Below, in pieces: positions 37,231-49,558 of a stretch of DNA of 64,000 nucleotides. The position numbers were made by a program, and so were the translations under genes. The DNA is taken from the NCBI GenBank assembly GCA_963082975.1, contig OY720347.1, forward strand, positions 13,746,225-13,810,224, given 5' to 3'. The DNA comes from Labia minor. Taxonomy: Eukaryota; Arthropoda; Insecta; Dermaptera; Spongiphoridae. The notes below the pieces were generated by a model. The model worked only from the letters and a program-made list of their open reading frames with translations, did not search any database and was not told where the DNA came from. Every line of letters begins with the position of its first letter. Position 1 is the first letter of the stretch.

Positions 37231-38092
37231 ATGTCATTTTATAATAATAATAATTTTGTATTTTTTTTAACTTTTCTAAATGTTAACTAAATACTAACTA
37301 AATAGGTACCTAAGAAAAAACATTAATTATTCTTTTAAAAGTTTTTATGTAAGTCTTATTAACCTACATAAGAAAATTATACTCGAATTATTCAATTGGT
37401 TTATTTATTTTTTTTTTCAATAGTTTAAAGTAAATCACCAGAGCTTAAGAAATTTTAACAATGTCTGTTTGGATTCCATTGGAAAGGTGGAACGAGATCA
37501 TTCAACACAGTTTTTCTTTGTTATTATTCTTATATTTATTTTTCTATTATATGGTTGAAATTTATTAATATATTTTTCATAGTAATTAATATTTATAAAT
37601 AAGGTACGTTTCTTGCTAAAATGATTTAAAAAAGTTATATAATAATAAAAAAAATTGTTAATTATTTATTATTTTTCAAAGAGGAAATACTTGCTTAAAG
37701 CTTTATAAAATGTAAATTGTTCATTTTTATAGACATACATGCATCTCTTGTTTAGAAGGAAATAATTTCAAAAGGAAATTATTTCAAAGAATAAATTATG
37801 ATGCCATTTTTAAAAAAACATTTATTGAAACTAAAGAAAAGCTAATGAATACAAAGGATTTATCTTTGAATTATCTTTCTTATTAAAATTTTTATAAAGT
37901 TAAAAAGATTTGTTTAAGTGTTAATAACAATTAATAATGAATAATTAATCCCAAAAAAGACTAAAAGGAATAGGTAAAAATTTACCAACAGTGAGTAAGT
38001 GCAACAACAACTCAGAATAATAATAATTCTTCATGATTATTTTTATTTTTTATTATTTAACATATATCTTTATTATTATTATTATTATTTTA

Positions 38093-38332
38093 ATGTGGCT
38101 AGAATGGGAGAAGATAGAATGGCGAAAAATATATTGGTAGGGAGACCGAGTGGGAAAAGTCCGCTTGAAAGACCAAGGACGCGGTGGGTGGATAATGTGG
38201 GAAGGGACGTGAGAGAGATGGCAGAGGATAGGGATTGTAGGGTTGTGACTCAGATTAAGAATACTTGGAGGGGTGTGGTTGTTGCGGCCAAGAACTTTCG
38301 AGTTCCGTAGAGCCACAGAGATAGATAGATAG
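38093..38332 (+). mobile_element. RTE/Jockey-type LINE, ORF2 C-terminus and 3' tail
   Basis: The plus strand encodes VARMGEDRMAKNILVGRPSG followed by RPRTRWVDNVGRDVREMAED and a Trp-Arg-Gly ending. This is the conserved extreme C-terminus of endonuclease/reverse-transcriptase LINE proteins. A stop codon at 38308-38310 is followed within 20 bases by a (GATA)n tail, as in RTE-like LINEs with short tandem-repeat 3' ends. Everything 5' is absent (5' truncation). It abuts Helentron-like copy 7. Confidence 0.85.
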
Positions 38333-38610
38333 TTTTTTTTACTATCTTGTCAACTCAGCTTGATAGAATCACTGAAAGTACCGGAATTAGTTTTTCAAAC
38401 TTTTTAACACGTTGACTGCCAATCACGCGCCAGCAAGTGATGTAGTGTCATCAACAAAGAGCCGTGTTGAGGTATTCTGATTCAGAAGCCAGTTAAAAAT
38501 TAAATTTCTCTATTTAGGAGGTTAATATAATATAATAATGGTAATATAAATGTGTATACGATTATAATATCTCTGTTTAATACATATTCCAATTGCACTA
38601 TCCATATAAA

Positions 38611-38893
38611 AAAAACCTCTGACTTTGTACGTCCTACGCAAGGACAACGCCTATCAAGTCGGTTATTTCAATAAGGTGTCCTATGATCAGTAGAACGGGT
38701 CGTCTCAACCTTTACCTTGGTTTTCTTGATCGGAGGCGCTATCAAGTAGCTTTTCCCCAATGTTGTTCCCGGAGGCTGGGTTGACTCCGTCCCATAGACC
38801 TCAGCTAGGGAAATCCCTTGCCAGACCCGAGACTTGAACCCGGGACCATGTGAATGTGAGGCAGGTTCGCTACCCACACACCCAATGGCGCCT
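38611..38893 (-). mobile_element. tRNA-derived SINE with 12-bp TSD
   Basis: On the minus strand it starts GGCGCCATTGGGTGTGTGGG, has a Pol III B-box-like GGGTTCAAGTCTC, and ends GGACGTACAAAGTCAGAGG with a T-rich tail. TATCCATATAAA is duplicated at 38599-38610 and 38894-38905. The body includes TATGGGACGGAGTCAACCC. It sits inside Helentron-like copy 7. Confidence 0.85.
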
Positions 38894-39094
38894 TATCCAT
38901 ATAAATATAATATATGTAATTGTATACACATTGAAAATCCCATATAAGTGATGTAATGGATACATCAATTGCTACGTCCCCGTTGAGTACCTGTTAATGT
39001 ATTTAATTTTTATCAAAACTATGATAAAAATTAAATGCAGCTAAAAGCAGTTGAAAACAAATGCTATTTGATAAATTTGCGCAACTCACTATAG

Positions 39095-39561
39095 CAGAGG
39101 TTCTTAAACTTATGTACTCCGCGGACCCCCACTTGGAGAAATTTTTTTTGACGGACCCCATCCCAACTTTAGGTACTTTACGTCATTTTATTAGTTATAA
39201 TTTCTGGCTTACGATCTCATAAGAACAAGGATATATGTTGAATATTTCTAACAGGGATTGGTGAATAACGATTTTTTTGCATATTGTAGAACACATTTTA
39301 TTAGAAATTATAATATTGAAGAAAGAAAATTCAGCTAAATATGAAGATGGAAACGGTAGCAATAGTTTTCTTGCACATTTCGTTGAATTTGGGTATTTGA
39401 TCTCTGTTTCCTCACAAAGCCATGCCATACCTCCTTTTATATTAAATAAAGTTTTAACTGACTCATTATTTTCTCGAGCACCTGTACGATGGCTTTGCGG
39501 ACCCCCAGTAAAGTCTTCGCGGACCCCCAGGGGTCCGCGGACCACAGTTTAAGAACCTCTG
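39095..39561. mobile_element. hAT-like non-autonomous element, perfect 8-bp TSD
   Basis: CACTATAG is duplicated at 39087-39094 and 39562-39569. Ends CAGAGGTTCTTAAACTTATG and AGTTTAAGAACCTCTG are inverted repeats. Two open frames of about 90-116 codons inside overlap on opposite strands and encode nothing recognisable. Confidence 0.88.
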
Positions 39562-39846
39562 CACTATAGTATTAAGCCATAGTCTTCTTATTTCAATAAA
39601 ATGTTATTAGTGAAAATTATGTTAAAAAGCTTAAATTCTATGATCGGATAGAATAAAATTTTAATTACTTTTCAAATATAGAACAAAAGCTTGATTATCC
39701 CATTCAAATTTGCGAGGTAGTAGAGTGGAGACTCTCCAGATTTTTTTAAGTGCAAATATTTATTTACAGGTATTGTTTCACAAAATAAATGATAAGTGAT
39801 AAAAATTTTCATTATTGGAATTTGAACGCAGGAGAGGTTTAACTCC

Positions 39847-39880
39847 AGTTGTTGTTGTTGTTGTTGTTGTTGTGGTTGTT
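39847..39880 (+). repeat. GTT trinucleotide repeat
   Basis: A (GTT)n run with one interruption, following Helentron-like copy 7. The poly-asparagine frame on the other strand is an artefact. Confidence 0.9.
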
Positions 39881-40112
39881 GATTTCCACCCCTTTTCTTA
39901 GAAAGGGTGTGGCTCTCATACCTTGGCCTTTACTATTCATTAGTTCAAGGAGAAATCTTTTTATTAAACCAATTTGATTCTTAATGGTACATTGTAGAAA
40001 TAAAATATGAAACATGATTATTTTTAAAATGATTGTTAATTTTCTTAATTTGTGCTCTTCCAATTGTATGGACGATTAGTTATCTAAATGATTTGCAAAT
40101 AGAAACAACTTG

Positions 40113-40286
40113 AATGGTATATCAGGTCAATGCCAAGATGTTCCAGCTACCATTTGCAATTAAAACAGCCATGACATTTGACAACAATGTTCCTGGGATG
40201 AGCTCCATCAGATCATCTCAAGGAAAGCAAGTCGGCCAGGTTAACAAAATAATTATCATCCATTCGTGGAACTTTCTTCATTTCAT
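40113..40286 (+). CDS. Possible small exon or ORF, unidentified
   Basis: An ATG at about 40113 opens 58 codons (MVYQVNAKMFQLPFAIKTAM and onward). The part up to 40243 has mixed codon use with good third-position GC and ends GKQVGQ at a weak possible donor, CAG|GTTAAC; the remainder is AT-rich. The minus strand has stops in all three frames here, so this is not a shadow. No family is recognised. Confidence 0.15.
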
Positions 40287-40639
40287 GTAAAAAGAATACA
40301 AACTTTCTTTCTTTTGGATGTTGATAAAGAAATTAGCATGTGCAAAATTAAATTGTTAAACAAATGGGTTAGCAAATAATCTTATTATTGATTGCAAAAA
40401 ATATTTAGTCAGAATTTATCATATATTTAAATAAGAATTTCCACACCAAAAAATTGAATTTCTCAAGAAGTAATAAAATGTTAAGCTCCTTGAAGAAAAG
40501 ATAGCTATAGAAAGGGGAGGCGAGTTGCACAAGATATATATTTATTTTTTTTTCTTCTTTTCATCCAGCTGATTCGTTCCATGGTGTCAGGTAAATAATA
40601 AATAATTATAAAGATTCCTGGACTTGTTTTGTTAATGCA

Positions 40640-41010
40640 AGTACACGTTTTGCTTTCACTTTGAGTACTGCATTGTACGAATGCATTCACTTTGCGGGGC
40701 CTGGATTATATAAGATCCCGGCGAACGGACATGCAGTGATGGCGGAGGTACAGAATATCGCCTCGGGGGCTGCAAAACCGCTTCGAACCAGAAAGAGGCG
40801 GTCACGGACCCGAACTCTGCCAAAGATGATGGCGGATCCATGAAGCAACCAGCGACAATCAATCCTAGCTTGTTACCATGGAATAATCACTGTTTCGAAT
40901 ACCACCCGATGGCAGGCAAAGTATGCCGTCGATCGTCGTACATGGTCGGAATATGCGGGTGAAAGGAGACCGGCTGCCTCGTTTAGCCAAATCTCATCCT
41001 TATCGAGGCA
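40640..41010 (-). other. GC-rich island, candidate promoter / 5' UTR exon
   Basis: A sharp rise in GC and CpG content sits 8 kb upstream of the first coding exon of the UNC93-like gene, which needs a separate 5' UTR exon. On the minus strand a weak possible donor, CCATG|GTAACAAG, occurs near 40876. On the plus strand a TATA-like TATATAAG near 40707 is followed by an ATG at 40739 opening only 34 codons. Neither strand gives a recognisable protein. The assignment is positional inference; it could equally be an unrelated exon or a diverged repeat. Confidence 0.25.
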
Positions 41011-41177
41011 GAACAAGAAGAAAAAAAAAAGTATCTACTTAAGCAGTTCGATATTTTAAACGTTCCCAAATGTACACGTATTTTACTTTTAGGCATCCAA
41101 GGACAAGCCCTTTCTCAAATTGGCAATCAATTAATGAACATCATTTAAAAATGTTTTTGAATTTTATCTTAAATTAA

Positions 41178-41801
41178 CTGGAGTGTCTCCACTCAACTAT
41201 CTCGCAATTTGAATTGGATTAATTAACACATATATTATATTTAAATTAAATTTAATTAATTATAAATTATAAATTCAAATTAATAAATAATATTTATTAA
41301 ACTAGCGCATGTTTGGCTCTTTGTTGATGGCCCACGTCACGTGCTGGCGCGTGATTTGCAGTCGTTAAAAAATTAATTCCGGTACTTTCAGCGATTCAAT
41401 CAAGCTGAAATTCTATATATAGCAGTTTTATACAATTTCAATCATGTGAAAAATTATCAAACATATATCTTTATTTTTACGGTCACTTTAGAGGAAAAAA
41501 ATCAAACGTTGTAGGTAATGACCCTCTTCGGGTTGAGCTACATTTCTCAAAAGTTGATAGGAAACTACAAATTTTGAATAATGTCCATGTACCAAATTTC
41601 ATCATTCTAGCTCAAACCGTTTTTGAGTAATCTTGTCTACATACATACACATACACACACACGCATACACAGATACACACACACAGACATTTTTCTCAAC
41701 CTTAGTGAAAATGTCGCAGGAACCTTCAAAACGTATAAAAACATCAAAATCTCAACATCAAAAATCTTCGTGATCGCAATACTATCTTTGGCGAGATAGT
41801 A
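41178..41801 (-). mobile_element. Repeat A copy 4, Helentron-like
   Basis: Minus-oriented full-length copy running from CTGGAGTGTCTCCACTC to GGCGAGATAGTA. It includes the CACGTGCTGGCGCGTGATTT block, the ACTTTCAGCGATTCAATC block and a short CA run. Confidence 0.75.
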
Positions 41802-41884
41802 AAACTGTGTGATTTTTTCTTTCATCAACGTCCTAATACACATATACCTTTTAGTTTTATAAAACTTGATTAATTTTCAATAAA

Positions 41885-42310
41885 CAGCTAAATATATCTT
41901 ATCTTATTATACTAGAGAAAATTGTATATAGGATATACAAAATTTATATTTTTGAAATATTAAACCCCTATAAGAATTTTTTTTTAAATTCACACCATAG
42001 ATAATTTTTATAAAGAAAAATCGATCTGTATTGGTTTCAGCCTCGGGAAAAATCATCTTTATTAGTTTTATCTTAATTTAAAATAGAAATTTTGATAGTA
42101 AAAAAAAATGGCGCCGGGCAACGCGGTACAGAGGCTTCCTTAAATACAAAATATTATAAATAAAATAAAATTATAAAAATATTTATTTTAATAATATTTT
42201 GTAATCGAATTACGAAATATATATTATGTTATATCCACAGGTCATACTTTTCTGTCTTTCGGAGCATTAATACGTACGTTTAAGGGCTGAATGTTTTATG
42301 TTTTATGACT
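41885..42310 (+). repeat. Repeat C copy 1
   Basis: Starts near ATATCTTATCTTATTATACT, includes CCTCGGGAAAAATCATCTTT (reverse complement of a repeat-B block), GGCGCCGGGCAACGCGG and ATATCCACAGGTCATACTTT. It lies directly next to repeat A copy 4 and is matched in reverse by copy 2. Confidence 0.65.
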
Positions 42311-43817
42311 ATTTTTTTTTAATTTATGTTGTTTTAAATTATTTGAAATTGTTTCATATATTTTGTTATTTACTTATTTTAAAATTTAAATAATAATCTT
42401 AATCTTAAATATTCATAGTTCATAAGGAATAATTTTTTTAAAATACCGATGAATCAAGTACTATATATATAAATATATACATATTATCAACTATTAAATT
42501 AAAAAAAGACTTAATCTTTCAGTAACAAAATAAATCAAGTGTACTAATGAAAATATATGTGCAAAAGTGAAATCAATTTTTTCATTCTAAAAGTTACTCT
42601 ACAGTCAACTCCGTTTTTGTTTTTATTTTTATTTTTGCATATAAAATAACAAAAGAAAACATCTTTTTAGATAAATTTTCATAAATTAAGAATATTTTTT
42701 AAAAGAATTGTTTTTTTTTAATTACAATTATTAAACATTTACTTTTTAGGATTTATAACTCTTGTGATTTTATAATTAATCTCCAAAAAACTTAATTCGA
42801 AAAATTATTTTTATGGATATATTATATAACTTTTTAATTATTAGAGTTTAATAAGAAGTTTATTAAAATAATTAGGAGCTTTTGGTAATTGAAAGACACC
42901 ATTTACTATATTTTTATTTTATTTTTTATATTTCGAAAATCAATATCATTATAATAATATTAATATTCTGGATAATAAATATTTCATTAAAAGAAAAATC
43001 AAAATTTTAAGTTAGTACTAAAATAGAGAGAGCTTTAGTTTTGTTAATAGAGAGAGCTTTAGTTTTGTCATTTAATTATTTTTGTCACTTAAATAAAATA
43101 AATTAAATATAACTATTTTTGTATTTTAGATAATAGTTGATCGTAGTACTTACGCTCAGTGAGACAAGTCAGAAAATATAATCATACTAGATTAATATCA
43201 TACATAGATGACACTTACCTGAAAAAAAAAATAAAACAAAATCATTAAAATATTCAATAAATGTTTATTAATAAAAATAAATAACAAATAAATAAAATGC
43301 AAATTGAATTTAAAAAAAAGTGAATTATGATAATTAAAAAAAATGATTTTTTTTGAATTCATTTAATAACAAAGAAAAAAAATTGAATTAATTATTTTGA
43401 ATATGAAATTCTTTCATATTTTTTAATAAATTTGTCCTTGGTCATATACAATTTGGCCATCATTTATTATTTGATGATTTTAATCATCATATATATTATT
43501 TAGTCAATTTTATTTATATTTAAAAATGTGCAAAATTTTAATTAAAAACCTTGTGATTTGGAGGTAGACGCCCTATCGCTAATATTAATCGGAAAAACGT
43601 TTTGACCTTTCGACTTTTATCATTTTTATAAATTACATGAGAATGTAATAATAATGAATTTAGAAAAGCCTTTAAAATAAACTGAAAAATTTTATTCAGG
43701 TAAAAATTTAATTTTCTGTTTTTTTTTTAATTCTAATTGATAGAATTTAAAATTTTGTTATTTTTATTAATCAATTAATTACTCAATTCTTATTTATTTT
43801 ATAGTAAATATATAAAG

Positions 43818-44119
43818 CAGTGATTCTCAACCTTTTTTTACCGCGGCACACTTTTAACGGTTTAATAATTTGGCGGCACACAAAGAAAAAGATAAGTGCA
43901 AAAGTTAATTACTTTTTTTAAAACCATATTGAAAAAATTTAAAAAAACTTGAAAATTTTTAAGAGCCTGATCGCAAAAACATTTTACCTTTTTTTTAAAT
44001 ACATATAAAATAAATAAGTACTTTTTCTTAATTTGAACTTTTCATTTGTAATTTGGAGGCACATTTTGAAAATATCGCGGTTCACAAAAGTGCCGCACCA
44101 CAGTAGTTGAGATACATTG
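43818..44119. mobile_element. hAT-like non-autonomous element
   Basis: Same type as the element at 17504: starts CAGTGATTCTCAACC with ACCGCGGCACACTTTTAACG and ends GTTGAGATACATTG. Flanks ATATAAAG and ATATTAAG form an 8-bp duplication with one mismatch. Confidence 0.8.
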
Positions 44120-44934
44120 ATATTAAGTCATCTATAATTTAGAGAAAATAGATTTTAGTTAATTTATATTTTAATCTTTTTTAAAAGTTTTAATTTTTAA
44201 TTTTAATATTTTTTTTAAAATTTATTTTCAATAGAAGAAGAAGAAGAAGAAGAATATTTTTATATTTAAGAAAAGATGAATAATTATGTTATTATTAAGT
44301 ATGATTACAATTGTAACAATTAAAATTAAATTATACAAAAGAATATCCGATTCATTCCGATACCAGCACTAAATTTTTACAAAATGAGCTTATAAACCAT
44401 AGAATAATCATCAATTTTTAGTGTTTTTGTAATATTTCAATTTTATGTAATCTTTTATGGACAAATACTGCTGGTTTTGTATTATGATTTTGTAATGTTA
44501 CTTTAATATTAATAATAGTTATGTTAGTTATCGAAACATGGATTTCATTTAATTTATTTGATGGGATTATCTTGAAAAAAAAGAAAAAAAAAATTGTAAA
44601 TTGTAAATTAATATTTTATAATCGATTATTCTTTATTTTCTTTTCTCAGCTGAGAATGTTCGCTTTTGCTTTCACACACCCACGCTTGGAAAGAATCCCA
44701 GCTGCCGTTCTTATGCATCCGTGACATAATAATAAATTCTATGCAACTGCACCCGATTCATTGAAATTTCTTAAATAGAAAATGAATTGAAATTCTCGAG
44801 GAAACGGAATCGAATTTTTTAATTTTCGAATTAATCTGGATGTGAAGATTTTTTTTTTTTATTTTTTAATTTTCGATTTTGAAATGTCATTCATAGGGGC
44901 GCATTTGCCAATTAACTAACGCAAACAGGTCACC

Positions 44935-45015
44935 AGGCCGGGATTTGAATCTAGGTCCTTGAGTTTGCTGATTCCGTAGAAAGTAAGTGCCGTCTTTTGC
45001 AAAGGTGTTGGTGTC
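44935..45015 (-). other. tRNA-like B-box sequence, possible SINE relic
   Basis: The minus strand contains GGACCTAGATTCAAATCCCG next to a GC-rich stretch, resembling a Pol III B box. It does not match the SINE at 38.6 kb and does not fold as a tRNA by eye. Confidence 0.25.
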
Positions 45016-45774
45016 ACCAGAATAGATTTTATAATCGCCCTGTACCAAATAAATATTCATTTAAAAGAACAATGAATCAATCGGTGTGTCAACGCGCCCA
45101 ACAAGACAAAGGAACGCTGCCAACAACCACCACCTCGTCAAAAATACCATAAAGACAACCGAACTAAACTCATCGATTAGTATTTACTTTTTAGTTAAGT
45201 CATTTTTTGCTAATATTTAAATTATTATTATAAACATTTGTATTTTTATTTATTTTATTTTAAATTGTTAATGAAAATGAATTGAAAAATTTTCCAGTGG
45301 AGGAAAAAGGAATCTCAATAATTATAAATTGTTTATTAAATCAAGGCTCATGAATTAAATTAATAAAACCAGGAAGTATAGTCAAATATAATTAAATAAA
45401 AAAACAAAACCAACAAAAGAAAACAAAAATTTCAAAAGTTGAAAGTATTACAAATATTTATTAAATAAGATAATGACGAAATCGATTAAAATAAATTAAA
45501 ACAAATTGAATACTCGAAATTCAATTAAAAAAAAAATCATTAAATAAATAAATTAAAAATGAAAATGTAAAAGAGTCGTGAGTGCATTGAAGAGAAATAA
45601 TTCAGATAAGAATCTATTAAATTATAATTCTTTCTAAAGTATTACATATTCAAGGTTACAAACCATGAAATATTTTTATTTTCATTTATTTTATTTTTTT
45701 CAGAATTACACTTGACTGTAAAATTAATTAATTGGAATCAGCAAAAAATATTTGTTTTTTAGTAAAATTTTAAT

Positions 45775-46154
45775 TTTATACATAATATTTAGAGTACATG
45801 GTTCACCGAGCCGCCGTTCAAATAATTTAAAAGAACATAAATTAAAAGAACAATAGTCATAAAACATACACCCCTTAAACAAAAAAGTAAGACAGAAAAG
45901 TATGGCCTGTGGATATAACATAATAATTATATATTTCGTAATTTGATTTTGTTTATATTTATAATATTTTGTATTTAAGGAAGCATTGTCTGGCGTAGTT
46001 GTTGACGTCATTTAAATTTCCTATTTTAAATTAAGAAAAAACTAATAAAGATGATTTTCCCGAGGCTGAAACCAATACAGATAGATTTTTCTTTATAAAA
46101 ATTATCTATTGTGTAAATTTAAAAAAAATACAAATAGATATATATAGATAAATA

Positions 46155-46203
<49 letters not shown>

Positions 46204-46235
46204 TACTACTATAATAAAATAAGATATATAGGATA
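45775..46235 (-). repeat. Repeat C copy 2, inverted relative to copy 1
   Basis: Carries the same blocks in reverse order and strand: GGCCTGTGGATATAACATAA, TTTTCCCGAGGCTGAAACCA and AATAAAATAAGATATATAGG. An AT microsatellite has expanded at 46157-46196. Confidence 0.65.
46157..46196. repeat. AT microsatellite
   Basis: A pure (AT)n tract within repeat C copy 2. Confidence 0.95.
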
Positions 46236-47659
46236 TTAAGAGAGAAAGAGAGAGAGGTGGAGAGAATGTCAGTCAGGTGTATAGAAAAAATGATATATTA
46301 TATTTTTAATTACATTTTATTTGATATATTTAAAACTTATAATCATGTCCTTTTTAATAATAAAATGTTAACTGTATTTTAAATAATATATATAGTTTAG
46401 ATAAATTAATACATGCAATAAATGTAATAAAACACACATAAATGTAAATAAGGAAAATAGTCATTATTAAATTTATAATAGGAAGTTTAGGGGAAAAATA
46501 TTTAAGGTATTTTGGAAGTGTGCCATAAGAATTTTTCGATGATGATGATGATGATAAATGGACATGTAAAAACAGGTTTATGCTGGATTGAGCTAGTTAT
46601 GACCAGGGTCACTACAAGGGTTCTTCTGAAAATATTCTTACATGGAGAAAAAAAAATACTAATTGATGGTGATATTTTTATTGAAATATAAATTCAAAAT
46701 TAAAAACAAATCCAGCCAATATTGAATATTAAATTAATAAAAATTTAATGATTGGTAATTTATTATGCATTCAAATATTTCTGTATATTATTTTTAAAAT
46801 TTCAATAATTAAAGAATAAAATTAATTTAAATAAAATAATGATAATAATAATAATGTGATGATGATCGTGACACATACATGGCATAATAAATAATTTAAA
46901 GAAAACTAAAATTGGAAAAATGTAATAAAATTATCATTACAATTTGTGTTTATTCTCAATTAAATAACAAATTATATTAAATAAATGACCTTGGAATTAA
47001 TAAATTAATGTAACAAAAATGTTACCTTCACTAATTCTAATTTACTTACTAATAAATTATTATGTAAATTAGGAACAAAAAAAAGGTTGTTAAACCATAA
47101 TTTTATTTAAACAAATATTATTTAAATATTTAGAGCAAATAAACATAATAAAAAAAGCCATTTATTATATAATAAATTTCATTACAAATTACACTAACAT
47201 TTAGAAATATTTATATGCTTTTTACTATTACTTTTTTTTAATTTTACTATTAAATTTCTGTTTAAAATATATAAAAAAAATATTCACTTCTGTAACCAGT
47301 TACATTAATATTTTTGTATTCTGTGTTTTTTATATTTATTCAAAATGTTATATTATTAATGAAATTTTCTATCTTCTATTATATATATATAGGGTTTTTG
47401 TCTTCACATTGCTTAGAATTCAAAATTTTTTTTTAATATCTTCACGTTTCATGACCTCAGGAATCCAAAAGTGACTTTTAAAAAGTGACTTTAGAATCTA
47501 TCATATCTGTCTGTCTGTTATTTTGTAGTTTGAGGAAATTGGGACGTTATATACTCCAAATTGGTTGAATTGATTACTATGAAATGACATCACAATATCC
47601 TTATATACCTCTATTTGAAAAAAGGCTATAATTTTTATCGATATCTATACAATAAACAA

Positions 47660-48010
47660 GTGTTTTCCATTCTGCGGGGCGCGAAACTGTTTTTAAGGGG
47701 GGCGCGAATGTATTAGAACCAATTTTTTTTCTAAAATCTATAATAATCTATAACAGGGGTCGGTAACCTGGTGCCCACGAAGCCATTTCAAGTGGCCGCA
47801 TTTTTTCGAGTTTTTTTCAATATGGTTCTAAAAAAAAAGGTAAAAATGTTTTTGCGATCAGGCTCTTAAACATTTTTTTTTCAATTTTTGCAATATAGTT
47901 CCTATATTATATGAGTATTTATGAAATTAGATTATTACAAAAATTAAGGGAGGCGCAATAATTTTTATTTTAAAAAGAGGGGCGCCGGTTCAGAAAGGTT
48001 GGAAACCACT
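47660..48010. mobile_element. hAT-like elements, nested and degraded
   Basis: An outer pair of ends, GTGTTTTCCATTCTGCGGGG and AAGGTTGGAAACCACTG, surrounds a second start, CAGGGGTCGGTAACCTGG, at about 47754 with the shared GATCAGGCTCTTAAACATTT block. No duplication of the target could be confirmed. Confidence 0.5.
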
Positions 48011-48669
48011 GCACTGTTCATTCAGAGCCTCTCCTGGCTGAGTGAAGAAGAACAAAGAATTATAATAATTATTATAATTAGTAGACAAAAGGTAAAGAAG
48101 AAGTTCAAGAAGTTGGGAAAGAATAGAAGTTGGATGGAGGTGGATCAGAGAGCAGAGCTTGTTAATGAAATCTGATTGCTGAGCGAATAATAATTTCAAG
48201 AATCCCCTAACCGCCACATATAAATAAGCCAGCCACATAAGTTTCTTCTAAGTGAGAAGGATAACTATTGTCTAGAAAAATTAATAAAAAATAAATAAAT
48301 CAATAAATTAAAACTATTAATGAATATATAAATTTTTAGTATATCTTAAGTTTTATAACATTAAAAATGTTAATTTTATTTTTATAAAATGAATCAAATC
48401 TCTAAGTTAAGATTTTCTTAAATTTCATTATAATTAAAAATTGAATGAAAATCATATATCAAAATGAAATGATTAACAAATATTATACTCTATTATAACA
48501 TATACAATAAAATATATAATTAATTTCCTTAACCCAATATGTGGTCCATCCTTGTCAAGGTGAGTGCTAACCGGATCTCCTTTCATAGTAAATAACATAT
48601 AATTAATTTACGGATTAAATCAAAATATATTTTCAATAAGAAAAAAAAAAGAAATAAATATTTTATTTA

Positions 48670-48780
48670 ATAAACTGATTGAAATAAAATGAATGAAAAC
48701 CCCTTATGCATTAAGACTTTCAACCAAATCACTACGAGCGTACAGGGTGTGAAGAACGACCAAGGGGACCTGAGCAGCTG
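48670..48780 (+). repeat. Repeat D copy 3, 3' part only
   Basis: ACTGATTGAAATAAAATGAA followed by ATTAAGACTTTCAACCAAAT and GCGTACAGGGTGTG matches the ends of repeat D copies 1 and 2. Confidence 0.5.
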
Positions 48781-49558
48781 ATGAAATATTTTAAATATTA
48801 ATGAATTTGTAAAAATGTTAGTGAAATGCTGAAACCATTGGTTGAATAAAATCAAGTTATAAATTTAAAATTTAATTTTAAAACAAATTTTATTTTAAAA
48901 TTTAAAATTTACACTTAAATAAATGAAAGAAATAGTGAAAGTTTTTTCTTTCTGTAATAATTATAATTATATCGTTTGGAATATGAAAATATGACTCCAA
49001 TAAAATATTTTCTAAAATGAAAAACAATGTTCATTTATTCTCATCTTCTTATTATTATTATTGGTGTTTGTGTAATATGTAAAATTACAAAATCTTCTCT
49101 TGGTTCAGGTCCATTGACCAATAAGAACAATAACCTATAAAAATCATTTATTTATATAAAAAAAATAAAAAAATTTTTTTTTATTGTCCTTGACTTTAGT
49201 CTATTATGGTTATCGGAAATAAGTTAATTATCTAAATAACCAATTATTTAAATAGTATTCAATTAAATTATACTTTTTTTCAATTATTCATTTTGAAATG
49301 TATATATGCACCTATCAAAATCAATAAAACAATAAAGACATTGGTTAAAAATGACAAATTAGAATATTAGAAAATATTTATTTTTAAATTATTTTCTCTT
49401 TTATTCAAAATAAATGTTTAAAGGCACAAGTATTATTTAATATTTATTTTTTATATAAATTTTATTATAAATAGTATTATTATAATTTAGTAATTATTAA
49501 TATTGTTCAAAAAATAATAAATTATTTCTATTTCGAGGGTCATTCTAAATATTAAATA

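Larger units (their letters stand above)
38340..39739 (+). mobile_element. Repeat A copy 7, broken up by SINE and hAT-like insertions
   Basis: The 5' end (ACTATCTTG.., with CACTGAAAGTACCGGAATTAG) is at 38341-38475 and the 3' end (GCGAGGTAGTAGAGTGGAGA and CTCCAG) at 39695-39739. Between them lie a SINE (38611-38893) and a hAT-like element (39095-39561), each with its own target duplication. Sequence from about 39600 to 39739 matches copy 2. Confidence 0.65.

Noticed and set aside
38053..38316. Minus-strand 87-codon frame
   Set aside because: Antisense of the LINE ORF2 C-terminus.
39195..39552. Overlapping frames of 116 and 91 codons
   Set aside because: Both fall inside a non-autonomous hAT-like element and do not resemble a transposase.
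47990..48238. 82-codon minus-strand hydrophobic frame
   Set aside because: It starts next to a hAT-like terminus, is Leu/Tyr/Asn-rich from AT-rich DNA, and has no family resemblance.
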